A stretch of 64,000 nt of DNA, taken from the NCBI GenBank assembly GCA_029260555.1, contig JAJDCZ010000031.1:1-64000 (forward strand). Reading direction: 5' to 3'. Shown in pieces: positions 17,960-28,412 of this stretch (positions within the stretch are counted from its first letter, which is position 1; each line of letters begins with the position of its first letter). A program made the translations under genes and the position numbers. The notes beneath the pieces were generated by a model. The model searched no databases and was not told the origin of the DNA. It saw nothing but the letters and a program-made list of their open reading frames with translations. The stretch is from Phycisphaerales bacterium. GTDB taxonomy: Bacteria > Planctomycetota > Phycisphaerae > Phycisphaerales > UBA1924.

Positions 17960-19177
17960 ATGAGTACGACACGACGGACATTTCTAGGCCAGGGACTCGG
18001 AGCAGCCACCCTGATGGCATCTGGAGCAACACTCCCCGGTTTTCTTTCGCGAACCGCACTGGCTACCTTGCCGAGCAACGATGAAACCATACTCGTAGTG
18101 ATCCAACTCACCGGCGGCAACGATGGTATCAACACCGTCATCCCTTATGCAGATGATCTGTATCACAAAGCAAGGCCCACGCTTGGCATTGCGCCGAATC
18201 GAGTGCTGAAGTTGAATGATCAACTCGGACTTCACCCGGACATGGAAGGATTCCAGTCACTCCATGATCAAGGCATGCTGAGCGTTGTGATGAATGTCGG
18301 CTATCCCAACCCGGATCGCTCACACTTCAAATCAATGGATATCTGGCATTCTGCGACTCTGGACAAGAATGCTCGTGCAACTGGCTGGCTGGGTCGGCTT
18401 GCTGATGAACAAAGCCGGGCAGGGGCACCACCATTTGCCATGCAACTTGACGACCAGACTTTTCCCCTTGCTTTGCGATCAGATCACGCAGCTGTTCCCA
18501 GTGTCCGCGATGTTCGGTCTTTCCACCTCAACGGCAAGGCGGATCAGATCCGAAAGGTAATCCAGGACAAGAGGCAAAATGCTACTCAGGATCTGCTGTT
18601 TGTTCAGCGAGCTGCGGTCGAGAGCTGCAACAATGCCAAAAGGATCGAATCAGCTCAGGCATCCCAGCGTGTCGTGCGTGGCAAGTATCCAGCCTTTGGC
18701 CTGGCAAACAAGCTGTCGCAGATCAGTGATCTGATCGCTGCGGGCTTTGGTACTCGGGTGTATTACACTTCCCTGGGTGGGTTTGACACGCATGCCCGTC
18801 AGGTGCTAAGGCATGGTTCGCTGTTGCGGGAGCTTTCAGAATCTGTCAACGCTTTTTATGCTGATCTTGCCCAGCAGGGGCTGGCAAAACGCGTTCTGGT
18901 GCTGACATTCAGTGAGTTCGGCAGACGCGTGAAGGAAAATGGATCTCGCGGCACTGATCACGGAGCTGCAGCACCGATGTTTGTCATTGGGCCTGCAAGC
19001 CAAGCGGGTATCATCGGAAAGAGTCCTGATCTTGGCAATCTGGTCGAGGGCGATGTCCCATTCCAGACAGACTTCCGAGGCGTGTATTCCGATGTGCTCC
19101 AAAACTGGTTAAAAACCGATCCAGAGAAGGTGCTGGGACGATCTTTCAAAACCACACGGGTGGTTGGCAAGACATAG
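17960..19177 (+). CDS. DUF1501 family protein with Tat signal
   Basis: The 405-residue protein begins with a twin-arginine leader (TTRRTFLGQGLGAA, residues 3-16). The mature part has the DUF1501 pattern: VVIQLTGGNDGINTVIPY (about 50-67), then NPDRSHFKSMDIWHSA (about 116-131), GGFDTH (about 274-279), and FGRRVKENGSRGTDHGAA (about 318-335). DUF1501 belongs to the alkaline phosphatase/sulfatase-like superfamily, and the conserved Asp and His residues fit a metal site. Export by Tat fits a metalloenzyme folded before export. It is the last gene of the cassette starting at 14809. GGAG lies 8 bases before the ATG at 17960. Confidence 0.92.
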   Translation: MSTTRRTFLGQGLGAATLMASGATLPGFLSRTALATLPSNDETILVVIQLTGGNDGINTVIPYADDLYHKARPTLGIAPNRVLKLNDQLGLHPDMEGFQSLHDQGMLSVVMNVGYPNPDRSHFKSMDIWHSATLDKNARATGWLGRLADEQSRAGAPPFAMQLDDQTFPLALRSDHAAVPSVRDVRSFHLNGKADQIRKVIQDKRQNATQDLLFVQRAAVESCNNAKRIESAQASQRVVRGKYPAFGLANKLSQISDLIAAGFGTRVYYTSLGGFDTHARQVLRHGSLLRELSESVNAFYADLAQQGLAKRVLVLTFSEFGRRVKENGSRGTDHGAAAPMFVIGPASQAGIIGKSPDLGNLVEGDVPFQTDFRGVYSDVLQNWLKTDPEKVLGRSFKTTRVVGKT

Positions 19178-19201
19178 CCAGGAATAAACGATACCTGAAA
19201 T

Positions 19202-19233
19202 AAAAACCGGTCTCGGGAAAACCCAAGACCGGT
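19202..19233 (-). terminator. Intrinsic terminator of the prepilin gene
   Basis: ACCGGTCT at 19206-19213 pairs with AGACCGGT at 19226-19233. On the minus strand the hairpin is followed by TTTTTA, the form of a rho-independent terminator, 26 bases after the stop of the prepilin gene. It could also act on the converging DUF1501 transcript, but there is no T tract in that direction. Confidence 0.8.
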
Positions 19234-19258
19234 AAGTTTGTTGCTTCATCAAATAGAA

Positions 19259-20296
19259 TCAGAACTGGCCAGTGTTGATTTCCTTGCCGCCAAAGTCAAC
19301 GCCGCTCAGGCCGCCGCGTGTCCAGCGGTAGTAGCCAGAAACCAGATCACCTGCACCGTTACCAACCGCACCGAACAAAGGCTCAGGCTCCCAGGCTTTG
19401 GGAAGAAAAATGTAACGCTGGGCAGCTGCTGATGTCGGATTCCGGGGATCAAAACCAAGGTTTGCATCACCTGTCACCTTGACAGATACGGCGGAATCAA
19501 ACATCAGTACAGGCACGCGAGCTACATCATACGCATAGTAGATCTGGGTCTTTGAAAAATGCCTCTGGGCAGCATCGTGCACATGAACCTTGTTGGAAGG
19601 ATAGATCACATCCGTGAGGTGACGCCTTCCAAGCTTTGCTCCACCAGCAATATTGTAAGTATTGTGTCGGCTGCCCTGAGCAACTGTCGGCCATGAGTTG
19701 GGAGAATAAGATGCAGGTACTGTCTGGAAACTTGAGCTATAGGGCCAACGCTTGTTATTTCCTATGGGATTGGGCTGCATCGGAAGCCATGCACCCTGAT
19801 CAAAGTTATTACGAGGATCAATCTGCCAGTTCAGGCGGTTTCTGTCGCCCACACTGACAACCATCTTCTCAGGCAGTCGTTGCGCCAGATAGTCATTGAG
19901 CACCAGATGGTTGTAGAGCACATGGGGAATCCAACCTGTGATCTTGGGGATGTCTTCCCGGTCAGCCCTGCGGCGGAGAATATCCACAGCCTGATCTGCT
20001 GCAGCAGCAAGATCAGACCCGTGATTGTTCAAATCGCCCCAAGTACTCAAATCGTCTTGTGCACGCCAGGTGAATGACCAGATTTTATCCTCAAAGTCCG
20101 CAGCGTAAGTACCGGTTGCCACGCCAAACTGCTTGAGGCTGTTGATATCAACCGTCATGCGAGCCGAGCGTCTGGCTTCACCCAGAGCAGGAAGCAAAAT
20201 ACCGATCAGCAGAGCGATGATTGCAATGACAACGAGCAACTCGATGAGCGTAAATGCCCCGCGTTGCGACCTGTTTCTTACCAGTTCTTTCAACAT
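19259..20296 (-). CDS. Prepilin-like type II secretion/pseudopilin protein
   Basis: The 345-residue protein has a class III signal: the basic leader [13 protein letters not shown], cleavage after Gly13, then [20 protein letters not shown] prepilin peptidase would cleave and N-methylate it. The mature part is large and has planctomycete features ([20 protein letters not shown]). It may be a minor pseudopilin or a surface protein using this export route; Phycisphaerae carry many such paralogues. The ATG at 20296 has GGAG 9 bases upstream; an in-frame TTG at 20311 is rejected. An intrinsic terminator follows the stop. Confidence 0.9.
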   Translation of the reverse strand: MLKELVRNRSQRGAFTLIELLVVIAIIALLIGILLPALGEARRSARMTVDINSLKQFGVATGTYAADFEDKIWSFTWRAQDDLSTWGDLNNHGSDLAAAADQAVDILRRRADREDIPKITGWIPHVLYNHLVLNDYLAQRLPEKMVVSVGDRNRLNWQIDPRNNFDQGAWLPMQPNPIGNNKRWPYSSSFQTVPASYSPNSWPTVAQGSRHNTYNIAGGAKLGRRHLTDVIYPSNKVHVHDAAQRHFSKTQIYYAYDVARVPVLMFDSAVSVKVTGDANLGFDPRNPTSAAAQRYIFLPKAWEPEPLFGAVGNGAGDLVSGYYRWTRGGLSGVDFGGKEINTGQF

Positions 20297-20597
20297 TATG
20301 AGATTCTCCAACTCGTCGGCTGCTGATACTCAGCAGCCATTTGTTTGTTGTTACTCAAATCGTCTGCAAAGATTCTTGCAAACACCGATCTCCCTCCAGA
20401 GAACCCCCCCAACGAGCGTACTAGACAATACCCAGCTTACACAGAGTTACTCTGAGCAGCAAGGGGGGATTCCATCATTCTTTTGTGTCAACTTGCAGTT
20501 TAAAGGCACCTGTGGCGGTCATCACAACAACGAGCCAGCATAATCTCTGCAAAAAACTGCACAAATGCCGATTATTACCCAAACAAGCCAAAGCGAC
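20297..20597. other. Intergenic region between prepilin gene and korB
   Basis: This stretch of 301 bases between two minus-strand genes contains no convincing open reading frame. It must hold the prepilin promoter. A small hairpin is visible (CAGAG/CTCTG at 20442-20454), along with a C7 run at 20404 and a G6 run at about 20463. No clear -35/-10 pair or korB terminator could be assigned. Confidence 0.5.
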
Positions 20598-21623
20598 TCA
20601 ATCTATGGTCCAGGTCTCATTGCCCATCAGCAGCTTCTGAAGATCACCCGAACCCTGCGTGTTGATCGCTTCGTTCATCTGATCATGCACCAGGCTGTCA
20701 TAAGTGGGTTTGTTGGGCTCACAATAAAGTACGCCCATGGGTTCGGGAAACTCGGGATAAGCCATCTGGGAATACATGAACGCCAGAGAGCGATTGGTTT
20801 CATCATGAACGATCAAGTCAGCTTCAGTGTATTTTTCTCCCAGCTTGACCACTTCAGGAGAGCATCCATTCATGCGAATTCCTTTGTCGCGGTCTGTGCC
20901 GAAGATCAGAGGCTGGCCCTGTTCGAGCGTGATGGTGTTATCAGGTCTGGTATCTTTTTGCGAGGCATAGAACCAGGCTTGGTGGTTGAAGATATTGCAA
21001 TCCTGGTAGACTTCGACCAGTGAAGTACCCCGGTGATTCATCGCCCGTTTATAGATTGCATCAAACCCCTTCATATCCACATCAATGCTGCGAGCGATGA
21101 AGGTACACCCAGTAGACACTGCCAGTGCAAGTGGATTAAGGGGAAAATCCAGCGAACCCATGGGGGTCGAAGCAGTCACTTTGCCCACTTCGCTGGTTGG
21201 TGAATATTGACCTTTGGTCAGGCCATAGATCTTGTTGTTCATGAGCAGGATGGTCAGGTCGATATTCCGCCGCAGTGTATGGATGGTGTGATTGCCACCG
21301 ATCGAAAGGAGATCGCCATCGCCTGATACCACGCACAACTGAAGCGAAGGATTTGCAAGTTTGATGCCCGTCGCCACTGACAAACCTCGCCCGTGGATCG
21401 AATGCACCCCATAAGTGCTCATGTAATACGGGAATCTGGCAGCACAACCGATACCCGAAACGAACACATAATCCTCTTTGCGGTGATTCAGCGAAGCGAG
21501 AGCCTTGCGAACCGCAGTGAGTGCTGCATAATCGCCACAACCGGGACACCAGCGTACATCCTGATCACTTGCAAAGTCTTTAGGCTTGTAAACGGGCAGG
21601 CTGGCAGTCTTCTCTGAAATCAT
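20598..21623 (-). CDS. korB: 2-oxoacid:ferredoxin oxidoreductase, beta subunit
   Basis: The beta subunit binds thiamine diphosphate and a 4Fe-4S cluster. The 341-residue product has WCPGCGDYAAL (about residues 24-34), the TPP-Mg motif GDGDLLSIGGNHTIH (about 98-112) ending at NN, and further cysteines in SGIGCAARF and YQDCNIFN that fit cluster ligands. With KorA it oxidises 2-oxoglutarate (or another 2-oxoacid) with CoA to acyl-CoA, reducing ferredoxin. The start ATG at 21623 is 46 bases after the korA stop. An in-frame GTG lies 12 bases upstream, and a longer reading overlaps korA. Confidence 0.92.
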   Translation of the reverse strand: MISEKTASLPVYKPKDFASDQDVRWCPGCGDYAALTAVRKALASLNHRKEDYVFVSGIGCAARFPYYMSTYGVHSIHGRGLSVATGIKLANPSLQLCVVSGDGDLLSIGGNHTIHTLRRNIDLTILLMNNKIYGLTKGQYSPTSEVGKVTASTPMGSLDFPLNPLALAVSTGCTFIARSIDVDMKGFDAIYKRAMNHRGTSLVEVYQDCNIFNHQAWFYASQKDTRPDNTITLEQGQPLIFGTDRDKGIRMNGCSPEVVKLGEKYTEADLIVHDETNRSLAFMYSQMAYPEFPEPMGVLYCEPNKPTYDSLVHDQMNEAINTQGSGDLQKLLMGNETWTID

Positions 21624-21669
21624 CTTCTTACTCACTTTGCTCGAAATAACCCGGGAGAACGATCCCCTG

Positions 21670-23550
21670 TCAACGATCCATGACCTCTTCAATATTCTCG
21701 GTCAGTTCTTTGACGCTCATGGGCCGACCTCTGATCATGTTGATCGAAACCGTGTCAATCAGGAACTTTGATCTGATCAACATGCTCAACTGTCCCAGGT
21801 TTATCTCTGGAATGATGATGGTTTTGAACCCCTTGAGCACCTGCTCAAGATTTGCAGGCATCGGATTCAGATAACGCAAATGGGCACTGCTGATCGATCG
21901 TCCTGATTTTTGAAGACTATCCACAACCGTGGTGATCGTTCCGCGTGTACTGCCCCAGCCCAGCACCAGCACATCGCCTGTTTCCGCACCTGCGATCTTG
22001 ATGTCGGGAATCGTGTCAACTGCACGAGCGACTTTCTCAGCCCGTGCTCGCACCATGATCTCGTGATTCATCGGGTCATACGAAACTTCGCCAGTATTGG
22101 CATCTTTTTCCAAGCTGCCCATACGATGCTCCAGCCCCGGTGTACCTGGCAAAGCCCAAGGCCTGGCCAAGGTGTTTTCATCCCTGGCATAGGACATGAA
22201 CTCTCCCTCTGCATACGAATCCGCAGTGGGATGGCTGACCTCAATCGGTTCAATATCATCAACATTGGGCACACGCCAAGGCTCTGCACCATTGCCGATG
22301 TACGCATCGGTCAGCAACACCACCGGGCTCATATGCCGAATAGCAAGCCTGACCGCTTCAATCGCCATATCAAAACAGTCCCCCGGATCACCCGGAGCCA
22401 GAACAATGCACGGGCTTTCACCGGGTCTTCCAAACAATGCCTGGAAAAGGTCTGCCTGTTCCGTTTTGGTGGGCATCCCCGTGGCAGGTCCAGCACGCTG
22501 AACATTGACCACAATCAGAGGCAACTCGAACATCACCGCAAGACCCAGTGCTTCGCTCTTGAGCGCGAGTCCCGGGCCGGAGGTTCCTGTCACACCGATG
22601 TCACCTGCAAAGCTGGCACCAATTGCTGCGCAAATCGCGCTGATCTCGTCCTCAGCCTGAAAAGTCTTGATCCCAAAGTTCTTCTGCTTGGAAAATCCGT
22701 GCAGAATGTTGGATGCAGGCGTAATCGGATAACTGGCGTAGGTGATTTCCTTGCCTGCTTTTTGAGCCGCGGTGATGAGTCCCAACACCGTTGCTTCATT
22801 GCCGTTGATTCTTCGGTAGGTACCGGGGGATTGCTTGGCAGGCGGAATGCGAAACTGTGAGGGAAACTCAGCTGTTTCGCCAAAGAAATACCCAGCCTTG
22901 AGCGCATCAATATTGAGCTTTGCGATCTCAGGCTTGCCTTTACCCTTGGTAAAGGTGTTTTCCAGAAAACGAACCGTCGCATCCAGAGGCCGATCATAAA
23001 GCCAGTACACAATGCCCAACGCAAACATATTCCTGCAACGGTCAACAACCTTCACGCCCTCTTCAGTGCCTTCTGCACTTTCGCGTGTCAGGCGATTCAT
23101 GGGCACACGAATCAGCGTGAATCTGGTGGTCAGTGCTTCGTCATCCAGCGGGTTGTAGTCATCGACATACCCACACTTGGCCAGGTTCCCCTTGGTGAAC
23201 TCATCCTCGTTGACTATCACGATACCGCCAGGTGTGATATCATCGATGTTCACTTTGAACCCAGCAGGGTTCATCGCAACCATCGCGTCAACAGCTTCAC
23301 CAGGCGTGTAAATGTCAAGGCTGGAAAACTGCACCTGAAAACCAGATACCCCGAAGGTCGTCCCTCGTGGAGCCCTGATCTCAGCTGGGTAGTCAGGAAA
23401 AGTGGCAAAATCGTTTCCGAAGTGCGCTGCGGTGTCTGTAAACTGGCCACCAGCCAACTGCACCCCATCTCCCGAATCCCCGCAGAACCGGATCACAACC
23501 GAATCAAGCGATGTGCGATCAACCATCTGCCCGGTCGAACCATTATTCAT
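21670..23550 (-). CDS. korA: 2-oxoacid:ferredoxin oxidoreductase, fused gamma-alpha subunit
   Basis: The 626-residue subunit has an N-terminal gamma domain (FCGDSGDGVQLAGGQF, about residues 22-37) joined to the alpha domain. The alpha domain has YPITPASNILHGF (about 275-287), the conserved AEDEISAICAAIGASFAG (about 300-317) and GTSGPGLALKSEALGLA (about 323-339). This two-subunit KorAB layout lacks separate ferredoxin-like subunits and is typical of aerobic bacteria that use KOR in the TCA cycle. 2-oxoglutarate is the usual substrate, but pyruvate cannot be excluded. It is divergent from pntA across 284 bases. Confidence 0.92.
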   Translation of the reverse strand: MNNGSTGQMVDRTSLDSVVIRFCGDSGDGVQLAGGQFTDTAAHFGNDFATFPDYPAEIRAPRGTTFGVSGFQVQFSSLDIYTPGEAVDAMVAMNPAGFKVNIDDITPGGIVIVNEDEFTKGNLAKCGYVDDYNPLDDEALTTRFTLIRVPMNRLTRESAEGTEEGVKVVDRCRNMFALGIVYWLYDRPLDATVRFLENTFTKGKGKPEIAKLNIDALKAGYFFGETAEFPSQFRIPPAKQSPGTYRRINGNEATVLGLITAAQKAGKEITYASYPITPASNILHGFSKQKNFGIKTFQAEDEISAICAAIGASFAGDIGVTGTSGPGLALKSEALGLAVMFELPLIVVNVQRAGPATGMPTKTEQADLFQALFGRPGESPCIVLAPGDPGDCFDMAIEAVRLAIRHMSPVVLLTDAYIGNGAEPWRVPNVDDIEPIEVSHPTADSYAEGEFMSYARDENTLARPWALPGTPGLEHRMGSLEKDANTGEVSYDPMNHEIMVRARAEKVARAVDTIPDIKIAGAETGDVLVLGWGSTRGTITTVVDSLQKSGRSISSAHLRYLNPMPANLEQVLKGFKTIIIPEINLGQLSMLIRSKFLIDTVSINMIRGRPMSVKELTENIEEVMDR

Positions 23551-23834
23551 AGAACTTCTCGGATTGGTAACCTAAACGCTCTGCATCCATGTCGTACATC
23601 TACTTCGACATGGACCAGATGTGCCCATTATAGCCAACATCATCCCGTACATCTTTATTCCCCCCACAGAATCATGGCTCAAGATCGACCTGGACAAGGC
23701 ATTTTTGCCGATGATTGCCCACATGAACCCCCCAGCTTTTGTCCACAGCGTTATCCCTGCAATCTCCATTTGATTGGACTGGGGAATTTGTCCGTGTATA
23801 GTGCCAACCAAACTTCTTTTGAGCGTTAATCATC

Positions 23835-25406
23835 ATGCGAGTAGGCATCCCCAAAGAGGTCGAATCTGGCGAACGAAGAGTCGCAGGTACGCCGCGTACT
23901 GTCGAAAGACTCGTTAACGACGGGTTTGAGGTCTGGATTCAACAAGGTGCAGGCATCAGCGCTGAGCACACAGACGCAGCCTACACCCAGGCAGGTGGCA
24001 CGATTGTCGACGATATCCAGAAACTCTGGGCTGAAAGCGACATTGTCCTCAAAGTTCACCCCCCCATGGCGCACCCGGACCTGGGCAAGCATGAAGTCGA
24101 CATGCTGGGCGAGGGGAAGTGTATTATCGGCTTTATCTGGCCTGCTCAGAACAAGCTGCTGCTCGAAAAACTTGCACAAAAAAAGACTTCGGTCATCGCT
24201 ATGGACTGCGTGCCTCGCATCACCAGAGCCCAGAAGGTCGATGCTCTCAGTGCCATGGCCAACGCTGCGGGCTACCGGGCGGTCATAGAAGCTGCCAATG
24301 CGTACCCTCGCTTTCTCGCTGGCCAGTCAACCGCTGCGGGCGCCATCGCACCTGCCAAAGTTCTGATTATCGGAGGTGGAGTGGCGGGCCTGGCAGCCAT
24401 TGGTGCTGCTCGAGGTCTCGGTGCAATCGTCCGCGCCTTTGACACCAGACCCGAAGTCGGCGAACAAGTCCGCTCCCTGGGAGCAGAGTTCCTCGATCTT
24501 CAGGTCAAACTCGATGAAGATGGCGCTGGCGAAGGCGGCTACGCCAAGGTCATGAGCCCTGAATACATCGAAGCTGAGATGAAACTCTTCGCCAAACAGG
24601 CGATGGAGGTCAATGTCATCATCTCCACAGCCCTCATCCCAGGCAAAAAAGCTCCCACACTAATCACCGCAGGCATGGTCGAGTCCATGCGCGAAGGTTC
24701 GGTCATTGTTGATCTGGCAGCCCAGCAGGGCGGCAACTGCTCACTCACTCAACCCGGCAAGATGATTCAGCACAAAGGCGTCAGAATCATCGGCTACACC
24801 GACCTTCCCAGCCGCATGGCGATCCAGTCAAGCTGGCTCTACTCCTCCACACTCGTCAACATGATCGAGGAAATGGGAAGCTCAGAAAACTTCAAGGTCG
24901 ATCTGGAAAACGAAATCATCCGAGGCTCGCTGGTCACGCATGACGGCGAAATCACCTGGCCCCCACCCAAGCCAAAGCCCGCACATGGGAAAATTGCTGA
25001 TCAACCCTGGACAGAAAACACTGCGGTTATCGAACAAGCTACAAAAGAAGGTGCAAAAAAATCCGTCGACACAGGTTTCGTGGGGCTACTCGTTGCACTT
25101 CTCAGTATTCTTGGTGTGGGTGCAGTTGCACCGGAGTCTCTGCTCAGCCATCTCACCGTATTCATCCTTGCCTGTTTCGTTGGGTGGCAGGTCGTCTGGA
25201 ATGTCGCTCCAGCTTTGCACACGCCTCTGATGAGCGTCACCAATGCAATCAGCGGCATCATCATCGTCGGCGGCATGCTTCAACTCTCAGGTTCACCATC
25301 GAGCATTGTTACCATCCTCGGTGCCGTCGCTGTATTCATCGCCACGATCAATATCTCTGGCGGTTTTCTTGTCACTAAACGCATGCTCGCGATGTTCCGG
25401 AAATAG
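23835..25406 (+). CDS. pntA: NAD(P) transhydrogenase subunit alpha
   Basis: The 523-residue protein has the E. coli-type single-chain PntA layout. Residues 1-390 form the soluble NAD(H)-binding domain I with AlaDH/PNT features: [19 protein letters not shown] at the start and [18 protein letters not shown] (about 177-194) as the nucleotide site. The C-terminal 100 residues hold about four membrane helices. The complex couples proton movement to hydride transfer from NADH to NADP. pntB follows after 6 bases. The ATG at 23835 gives the canonical start. Confidence 0.96.
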   Translation: MRVGIPKEVESGERRVAGTPRTVERLVNDGFEVWIQQGAGISAEHTDAAYTQAGGTIVDDIQKLWAESDIVLKVHPPMAHPDLGKHEVDMLGEGKCIIGFIWPAQNKLLLEKLAQKKTSVIAMDCVPRITRAQKVDALSAMANAAGYRAVIEAANAYPRFLAGQSTAAGAIAPAKVLIIGGGVAGLAAIGAARGLGAIVRAFDTRPEVGEQVRSLGAEFLDLQVKLDEDGAGEGGYAKVMSPEYIEAEMKLFAKQAMEVNVIISTALIPGKKAPTLITAGMVESMREGSVIVDLAAQQGGNCSLTQPGKMIQHKGVRIIGYTDLPSRMAIQSSWLYSSTLVNMIEEMGSSENFKVDLENEIIRGSLVTHDGEITWPPPKPKPAHGKIADQPWTENTAVIEQATKEGAKKSVDTGFVGLLVALLSILGVGAVAPESLLSHLTVFILACFVGWQVVWNVAPALHTPLMSVTNAISGIIIVGGMLQLSGSPSSIVTILGAVAVFIATINISGGFLVTKRMLAMFRK

Positions 25407-25412
25407 CAGATC

Positions 25413-26801
25413 ATGGCTGACAACATCGTTACAGTTGCATACATCTGCTCTGCCATCCTCTTCATCCTGAGCCTGGCTGGGCTCTCCACACCCGAAACCG
25501 CCCGCCGTGGAATAATCTTTGGCGTCATCGGCATGGCCATTGCACTCCTCGCCACCGCGGGGAGCCATGAGTTCTCAGGCTACGGCATGCTTGCACTGGC
25601 CATTGTCCCCGCAGTCGCAATCGGTGCCTTTCTGGCTGCCCGGGTCAAAATGACCGAAATGCCCGAACTGGTCGCGATTCTGCACAGCTTCGTCGGGGCA
25701 GCCGCGGTTCTCGTCGGGTTTGCAACCTACTTCAATCCTGAAAACCAGCTCGCTGGCATTGAACGCATCATCCACGATGTCGAAGTTTACATTGGTGTGT
25801 GCATCGGCTCGATCACCTTCACGGGCTCGGTCATCGCCTTTGCCAAGCTCCGAGGCATCATGTCTGGGTCGCCACTCACGCTCCCCGGCAGACACCTGTT
25901 GAACCTGGCCATGCTTTTAGGCACGATCGTGCTGGGCATTGCCTTTGCCCGAGCAGAGACTACCTCTTCTGCCATCATCATGCTGTTGATTGCAACCGTC
26001 ATCACGGGAGTCGTCGGCGTTCATATGGTCATGGCTATTGGCGGTGCTGACATGCCCGTCGTGGTCTCCATGCTCAACAGCTACTCCGGCTGGGCAGCTG
26101 CAGCGGCGGGCTTCATGCTCTCAAACGACCTGCTCATTATCACCGGCGCTCTCGTGGGCTCAAGTGGTGCCATTCTTTCCATCATCATGTGCCGAGGCAT
26201 GAACCGCTCGTTCATAAGTGTCATACTCGGTGGCTTTGGAACTGCCAGCGGAAAAGCTGCAGTTGTCGAAGGTGAAGCAATACCCATCGAAGTCGATGAA
26301 ACCGTCGAACTGCTCAAGCAAGCCAAAAAGATCGTCATCATCCCGGGCTATGGCATGGCTGTCGCCCAGGCTCAGCACGCTCTTGCACATGTGACCGAAA
26401 TTCTCCGCGACAAAGGCGCTGATGTCAAGTTCGCCATTCACCCCGTTGCAGGTCGACTTCCGGGTCACATGAATGTCCTGCTGGCTGAAGCTCGCGTGCC
26501 ATACGACATCGTGCACGAGATGGAAGATGTCAATGCAGATTTCGACCAGACCGATGTCGTCCTCGTCATCGGTGCAAACGACATCGTCAACCCCAGTGCT
26601 CTGGACGATCCCAACAGCCCCATCGCAGGTATGCCCGTCCTGGAATGCTGGCACGCCAAAACCGTCATTGTCATGAAGCGATCCATGGCCAGCGGCTATG
26701 CAGGTATCGGAAACCCCCTCTTCGTGCGCTCTAACACACGCATGCTCTTTGGCGATGCCAAGAAAAATGTCGATGCCATCCTCGCTGCCTACCGCGATTG
26801 A
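25413..26801 (+). CDS. pntB: NAD(P) transhydrogenase subunit beta
   Basis: The 462-residue protein has about nine N-terminal membrane helices (residues 5-260) and a C-terminal NADP(H)-binding domain III. That domain has [15 protein letters not shown] (about 309-323), the [18 protein letters not shown] loop (about 345-362) and [10 protein letters not shown] (about 387-396). It completes the membrane channel and NADP site of the proton-translocating transhydrogenase. It is co-transcribed with pntA, with 6 bases between the genes. Confidence 0.96.
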   Translation: MADNIVTVAYICSAILFILSLAGLSTPETARRGIIFGVIGMAIALLATAGSHEFSGYGMLALAIVPAVAIGAFLAARVKMTEMPELVAILHSFVGAAAVLVGFATYFNPENQLAGIERIIHDVEVYIGVCIGSITFTGSVIAFAKLRGIMSGSPLTLPGRHLLNLAMLLGTIVLGIAFARAETTSSAIIMLLIATVITGVVGVHMVMAIGGADMPVVVSMLNSYSGWAAAAAGFMLSNDLLIITGALVGSSGAILSIIMCRGMNRSFISVILGGFGTASGKAAVVEGEAIPIEVDETVELLKQAKKIVIIPGYGMAVAQAQHALAHVTEILRDKGADVKFAIHPVAGRLPGHMNVLLAEARVPYDIVHEMEDVNADFDQTDVVLVIGANDIVNPSALDDPNSPIAGMPVLECWHAKTVIVMKRSMASGYAGIGNPLFVRSNTRMLFGDAKKNVDAILAAYRD

Positions 26802-26895
26802 TCACCTTTCTCTATACAAGATTCTTGAGACTTCAAGGGCATATCATCGCCTGAGTTGATCACGACTCGTTTACACCAACGCTGACTGGAGTCTC

Positions 26896-28302
26896 ATGCC
26901 CGAACCCAAGGAACGATCAGCAATTTCTGTCCGTGCTGAACGCACTGTTCTGGCTGCAGTTCGTCTGCCTGACAGCCACTACAACCACGAAGACCCGTTC
27001 GGCGAACTCACCAGCCTCGCTGAACAGGCCGGTGCTGTCGTCGTGGGTCAGATTGACCAAATGCGTGACCGCCCCCGCGCTGGCACCTACATCGGCATCG
27101 GCAAGGCTGAGGAACTGGCTGAACTCTGCCAGACGCTCGATGCCCACACCATCATTTTCGATCATGAACTTTCACCTCGCCAGATTGCCAACATCGAAAA
27201 AATCACCAGCTGCAAGGTACTGGACCGCTCCGAGTTGATCCTGGATATCTTCGCCAGCAGAGCCTCCTCTCACGAAGCCAAGCTCCAGGTCGAAATCGCC
27301 CAACTCGAATACACCTATCCCCGGCTCCGCGCCATGTGGGACCACCTCGAACGCATCGTCGGCTCCGGCGGCATCGGAGGCGTAGGCACAAGAGGCCCCG
27401 GCGAACAACAAATCGAAATTGACCGCAGACTCGTCCAGAAACGCAAAAAAGAACTCAACGCCAATCTCCTAACCATCCAGAAACGCAAAGCCCGTGCTGT
27501 GGCCAAGCGAAAGATTGATAACTACACCGTTGGCCTCGTCGGCTACACCAATGCTGGCAAAAGCACACTCTTCAACACACTCACCCAAGGCGGCGCTTAC
27601 GCAGATGATCGCCTCTTCGCCACACTCATCAGCCGAACCCGCCAATGGGATCTCGGTGGCGGCACCACCGTCATGCTCTCTGATACCGTCGGCTTCGTCC
27701 GCGATCTCCCCCACAACCTCATTGCCTCCTTCAAGGCAACCCTCGAAGAAGCCACCCACGCGGACCTGCTGCTCATCGTGCTGGACATCTCAGATCCCGC
27801 AGCCGAGATGCACTATAAAACCGTCACAAAAACACTCGATGAACTGATCGCCCCAGCTGCCGATCCAGATTCTCCAACCCAACCCCCCTTGCGACTCTTG
27901 CTGCTCAACAAGGCTGACAGCCTGCCCGACAACCGCCAACTCCTGATGTGGCAACAGAAGTATCCATATGCCATCCCCTTGTGCGCCCTGCCTGATGACA
28001 CTGGTCTACCCCGCCTTGGCGCAGAGGATCTCATCAATCGCGTGCTCCAGCGCATGCAAGGCAAGCAAGTCGAACTCCTCATCACCATCCCCCTAAACGA
28101 TGCACGCACCATCCACATGATCGAAAACCGATCCACTGTGCTCGATCGGATCTACCAGAGCGACCGAGTCGAGTTGCACACCCGCATCAGCCAGAGGCTG
28201 CTGACACAACTGCGCTCATCGGGTGCAAAGATGACACTCCAAAACCCCGCTGACCGCACTGATCTGACACTCCAGCAGGCATTCAACTTGCAGCAGGACT
28301 GA
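26896..28302 (+). CDS. hflX: Ribosome-associated GTPase HflX
   Basis: The 468-residue protein has the HflX N-terminal domain (RDRPRAGTYIGIGKAEEL, about 57-74), then the glycine-rich linker GSGGIGGVGTRGPGE (about 156-170). The G domain follows, with G1 GYTNAGKSTLFN (about 215-226), G3 DTVGFVRDLP (about 264-273) and G4 NKAD (about 337). HflX splits stalled or stress-arrested ribosomes. A short Pro-rich segment (PDSPTQPPL) precedes G4 and is encoded by a C-rich tract near 27880. It sits 94 bases after pntB and may have its own promoter. Confidence 0.96.
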   Translation: MPEPKERSAISVRAERTVLAAVRLPDSHYNHEDPFGELTSLAEQAGAVVVGQIDQMRDRPRAGTYIGIGKAEELAELCQTLDAHTIIFDHELSPRQIANIEKITSCKVLDRSELILDIFASRASSHEAKLQVEIAQLEYTYPRLRAMWDHLERIVGSGGIGGVGTRGPGEQQIEIDRRLVQKRKKELNANLLTIQKRKARAVAKRKIDNYTVGLVGYTNAGKSTLFNTLTQGGAYADDRLFATLISRTRQWDLGGGTTVMLSDTVGFVRDLPHNLIASFKATLEEATHADLLLIVLDISDPAAEMHYKTVTKTLDELIAPAADPDSPTQPPLRLLLLNKADSLPDNRQLLMWQQKYPYAIPLCALPDDTGLPRLGAEDLINRVLQRMQGKQVELLITIPLNDARTIHMIENRSTVLDRIYQSDRVELHTRISQRLLTQLRSSGAKMTLQNPADRTDLTLQQAFNLQQD

Positions 28303-28412
28303 CATCCACTCAGGAATCGGTCGGCCTTGCGTCATAATACGATTGAAAACAAAATCAGTCATGAGCCCTGGATTGACCAGAGTTTTCATCTTCTTCAATA
28401 TTCGAGCAGGAC

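Noticed and set aside
21910-22860. Plus-strand open frame of 316 codons
   Set aside because: It is fully antisense to korA and has a basic, Cys/His/Arg-rich composition typical of shadow frames.
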